This document shows positions 62,434 through 64,000 of a DNA stretch of 64,000 bases, piece by piece. Source of the DNA: DUPQ01 sp964563155 (GTDB taxonomy: Bacteria; Bacillota; Clostridia; DUPQ01); assembly GCA_964563155.1 (NCBI GenBank), contig CAZLVL010000010.1, forward strand, positions 37,641 through 101,640, written 5' to 3'. How positions within the stretch are numbered: position 1 is the first letter of the stretch; every line of letters starts with the position of its first letter. Made by a program: the position numbers and the translations under genes. The notes under the pieces were generated by a model that ran no database searches, was not told the DNA's origin, and worked only from the letters and a program-made list of their open reading frames with translations.

Positions 62434-62691
62434 ATTTAGCTTTGGTTAGCAGTCAAGGAAATGAATGTGTTATAAACCTAGAGTTGGAGCCAAAGATAAG
62501 TCCAAATAAGATGCAGACGCTAGCACTTAATGGAATAGAAGAAGTTAGAAATAGGGAAGAAAAGAAGGCTCTTCTTATGTCTTGCTACCGGGGAAAGTGT
62601 CATAATAGTGACAGGGTGCATAAATGCTTTTGCATCAAGGATTTCAGAGACTTTTATTAAAAAAAATTTAAACTTGATAGCATTATTGTAA
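62406..62691 (+). pseudogene. Frameshifted remnant of an unidentified gene
   Basis: The frame from 62406 reads IDLALVSSQGNECVINLELE and on to EEKKALLM, then breaks near 62578. In the +1 frame it continues as LATGESVIIVTGCINAFASR and ends ...NLIALL at a stop at 62689-62691. The second part shares a 34-bp exact core with a copy at 63878-63911. The parent family is unknown to me. Confidence 0.45.
62586..62655 (+). repeat. Dispersed direct repeat, copy 1
   Basis: About 70 bp similar to 63867-63936, with an exact 34-bp core at 62597-62630 (starting GTGTCATAATAGTGACAGGG). In one frame both copies encode VIIVTGCINA. Possibly two fragments of the same gene type left by recombination. Confidence 0.8.
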
Positions 62692-62710
62692 AATTTGAGA
62701 ATCTATGTAT

Positions 62711-62883
62711 ATGGAATATAGGGAATTAAACACGGTTGTTCATGGATTAACCAAGCCATAGATTATTCGATTGAGGGTGATATAGAATATTATACTAAAC
62801 AATTGGAAGAAATATCAGGTCTTATTTTGGAAGCAGGTGTTGGAACAGGAAGAGTTTTAATACCACTAATAAAAAAGGGGTAG
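62711..62883 (+). pseudogene. Remnant of a SAM-dependent methyltransferase
   Basis: From 62743 the frame reads INQAIDYSIEGDIEYYTKQL and then LILEAGVGTGRVLIPLIKKG before a TAG at 62881. The EAGVGTGR is motif I of class I methyltransferases. A start-like piece MEYRELNTVVHG from 62711 is in another frame, so a frameshift and a 3' loss are both visible. Non-functional. Confidence 0.6.
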
Positions 62884-62903
62884 TAAAGAGCGGTTGAATA
62901 TAA

Positions 62904-63101
62904 ATGAAGAGTAAAAACAAAGATTTCACAGTTAAAATGGTTGTCACAGATTTAGATGGTACACTTTTTAAGACTAATAAGTCTATTTCCAACTATACTA
63001 TTGAGACTATAGAGCAGGTCTGCGAAAGGGGGATAAAGGTTAGTGGTTTAGACATAAAAACCTTGGCCACCTTTTTATTACCCAGAAATGAGGTTGCCTA
63101 G
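62904..63101 (+). pseudogene. Truncated Cof-type HAD phosphatase
   Basis: 65 codons. The start MVVTDLDGTLFKTNKSISNY is the Asp-containing motif I of HAD hydrolases (Cof/YbiV type), followed by a helix TIETIEQVCERGIKV. After about residue 46 the sequence no longer fits the family and stops at 63101. Full-length members are about 270 residues, so only the first sixth remains. Confidence 0.7.
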
Positions 63102-63171
63102 ATGATAAATGATGATGTCAATAATAAGGCTATAAATATTGAGATTAGGATTACATAGTATTATAAAAGCA

Positions 63172-63207
63172 TTGCCAGCATGGTATAATTATGGCATAAT
63201 AATACCA
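63172..63207 (+). promoter_or_regulatory. Promoter and palindromic operator of the toxin-antitoxin operon
   Basis: TTGCCA 63172-63177 and CATAAT 63195-63200 with exactly 17 bp between. A near-perfect palindrome at 63181-63207 covers the -10 box: the two 13-bp halves (TGGTATAATTATG and its counterpart) match at 12 of 13 positions around a central G. This is the expected site for autorepression by the antitoxin. Confidence 0.65.
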
Positions 63208-63225
63208 CGAAGGGAGTTGAAAACT

Positions 63226-63486
63226 ATGCCACAAATTATTCCAATTAGGGATTTAAAAAACACAAGTGAAATATCACAAATGTGTAAAGAATCTAATGAA
63301 CCCATTTATATTACTAAAAATGGCTACGGTGATATGGTTATTATGAGTATGGAAGTATATAAAGAAAAGATGTTTATGCTTGATGTATATGACAAGCTTC
63401 TGGCTGCTGAAGAAGAAATAAAATCTGGGAAGACCCTTGATGCTGATTCTTCAATAAAAAGCATAAGAGAAAAATATAATGTATAA
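63226..63486 (+). CDS. Type II antitoxin, Phd/YefM family
   Basis: 86 residues from the ATG at 63226, chosen because AAGGGAG lies upstream; a longer in-frame reading would start inside the promoter. The N-terminus QIIPIRDLKNTSEISQMC and PIYITKNGYGDMVIMSMEVY match the DNA-binding part of Phd/YefM antitoxins; the tail EEEIKSGKTLDADSSIKSIR would bind toxin. It overlaps the toxin gene by 8 bp. The antitoxin probably binds the palindrome in its own promoter. Confidence 0.9.
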   Translation: MPQIIPIRDLKNTSEISQMCKESNEPIYITKNGYGDMVIMSMEVYKEKMFMLDVYDKLLAAEEEIKSGKTLDADSSIKSIREKYNV

Positions 63487-63787
63487 AATAAATATATCAG
63501 AATTAGCCCATAATGATTTAGACCGAATTGTATCTTATATTGCAGTTAATCTTGCCAGCCCAATGGCTGCAACAAATTTTCTTGACGAAGTAGAGAAGTG
63601 CTATGACTATTTGAAGCACAACCCTTATATGTATGCAAAATGTCAAAATATGCGACTCGAAAAAGAAGGCTATCGTAAAATTCCTATAAAAAATTATCTA
63701 CTTATCTATAAAATTGTGGAAGAATATAAAACAATAAATATTTTACGGTTTTTCTATGGAGCACAGGATTATTTAAAATTAATATAA
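63479..63787 (+). CDS. Type II toxin, RelE/ParE superfamily
   Basis: 102 residues, usual size. Features are INISELAHNDLDRIVSYIAV at the start, DYLKHNPYMYAKC in the middle, and GYRKIPIKNYLLIYKIVEE with IINILRFFYGAQDYLKLI-like C-terminal strand. RelE members cut mRNA at the ribosome and ParE members poison gyrase; sequence alone does not separate them here. 8-bp overlap with the antitoxin. Confidence 0.9.
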   Translation: MYKINISELAHNDLDRIVSYIAVNLASPMAATNFLDEVEKCYDYLKHNPYMYAKCQNMRLEKEGYRKIPIKNYLLIYKIVEEYKTINILRFFYGAQDYLKLI

Positions 63788-63831
63788 TACAAGAGCAATC
63801 GTCAATTAGTTCAATAAAACAACAAATTTTA

Positions 63832-63863
63832 GAGTCCCAGATTATTAAATCGGGGCTCTTTCT
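63832..63863 (+). terminator. Terminator of the toxin-antitoxin operon
   Basis: GAGTCCC 63832-63838 pairs with GGGGCTC 63852-63858 (one wobble), an inner GATT/AATC stem and an ATTA loop, followed by TTTCT. Confidence 0.7.
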
Positions 63864-63866
63864 ATC

Positions 63867-63936
63867 CACAGGGGAACGTGTCATAATAGTGACAGGGTGC
63901 ATAAATGCTTTAGTATCAAAGGTTTCAGGAACTTTT
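63867..63936 (+). repeat. Dispersed direct repeat, copy 2
   Basis: Counterpart of 62586-62655, with the exact 34-bp core at 63878-63911. It lies right after the toxin-antitoxin terminator. The frame VIIVTGCINALVSKVSGTFS is open to a stop near 63961, but no start or ribosome site is present. The last 40 bases of the window show nothing I can assign. Confidence 0.8.
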
Positions 63937-64000
63937 AGTGGAAAGAATTCGTCATTTGTTTAGAGTTTTAACCATACCCTAAAAGGTCAAAGATATTTCA

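Overview
The window is low-GC DNA from a Gram-positive, most likely anaerobic, member of the Clostridia (Lachnospirales-like). The basis is AT-rich codon use, strong AGGAGG-type ribosome binding sites, a long Firmicutes-type SRP RNA in front of dnaX, an nfeD-floA pair, a Clostridia-style Flp1/Tad locus with an FHA protein, and an AmmeMemoRadiSam cluster. Species cannot be named from the sequence alone.

Layout. 1-8.2 kb: metabolic genes (amidohydrolase cut by the window edge, Gfo/Idh/MocA oxidoreductase, threonine aldolase, URO-D family protein, ApbE lipoprotein, phosphoribosyltransferase), then a candidate small RNA, mscL, a dCMP deaminase and a lipid kinase. 8.4-14 kb: GH38 alpha-mannosidase, FKBP-type lipoprotein, a membrane diguanylate cyclase, tRNA-Pro. 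14.2-16.4 kb: amrB-amrA-amrS. 16.5-29.3 kb: a class I c-di-GMP riboswitch followed by a five-gene surface operon: three single-pass 'AWF' proteins, a SipW-like signal peptidase homologue that lacks its catalytic residues, and a 3097-residue repeat protein. 29.4-31.7 kb: thioredoxin, CcdA and two half-permeases behind an inverted repeat. 31.8-38.7 kb: acyltransferase, CofE-like ligase, HD hydrolase, DUF5050-like protein, nfeD-floA. 38.9-43.6 kb: compact Tad/Flp pilus locus. 43.7-52.2 kb: core genes (an rpiB-upp fusion, tagO, wecB, prfA, sua5, SRP RNA, dnaX, ybaB, recR). 52.3-56.1 kb: a leader peptide with attenuator in front of a heterodimeric multidrug ABC exporter. 56.1-59.8 kb: PIG-L deacetylase, SDR, frameshifted MATE transporter. 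60-64 kb: accessory DNA with an ATPase-TOPRIM gene pair, several gene remnants, a dispersed repeat and a toxin-antitoxin pair.

Most interesting system. The c-di-GMP aptamer at 16512-16585 shares its 3' half with the 5' strand of a strong intrinsic terminator, 16570-16600. Ligand-bound aptamer and terminator therefore exclude each other, which predicts an ON switch at high c-di-GMP. The controlled genes look like a surface-fibre or adhesin export system. A diguanylate cyclase with no visible product-inhibition site lies 3 kb upstream. Other points worth a check are the ribosome-sensing attenuator of the ABC exporter, the RpiB-Upp fusion, and the ATPase-TOPRIM pair as a possible phage-defence module.
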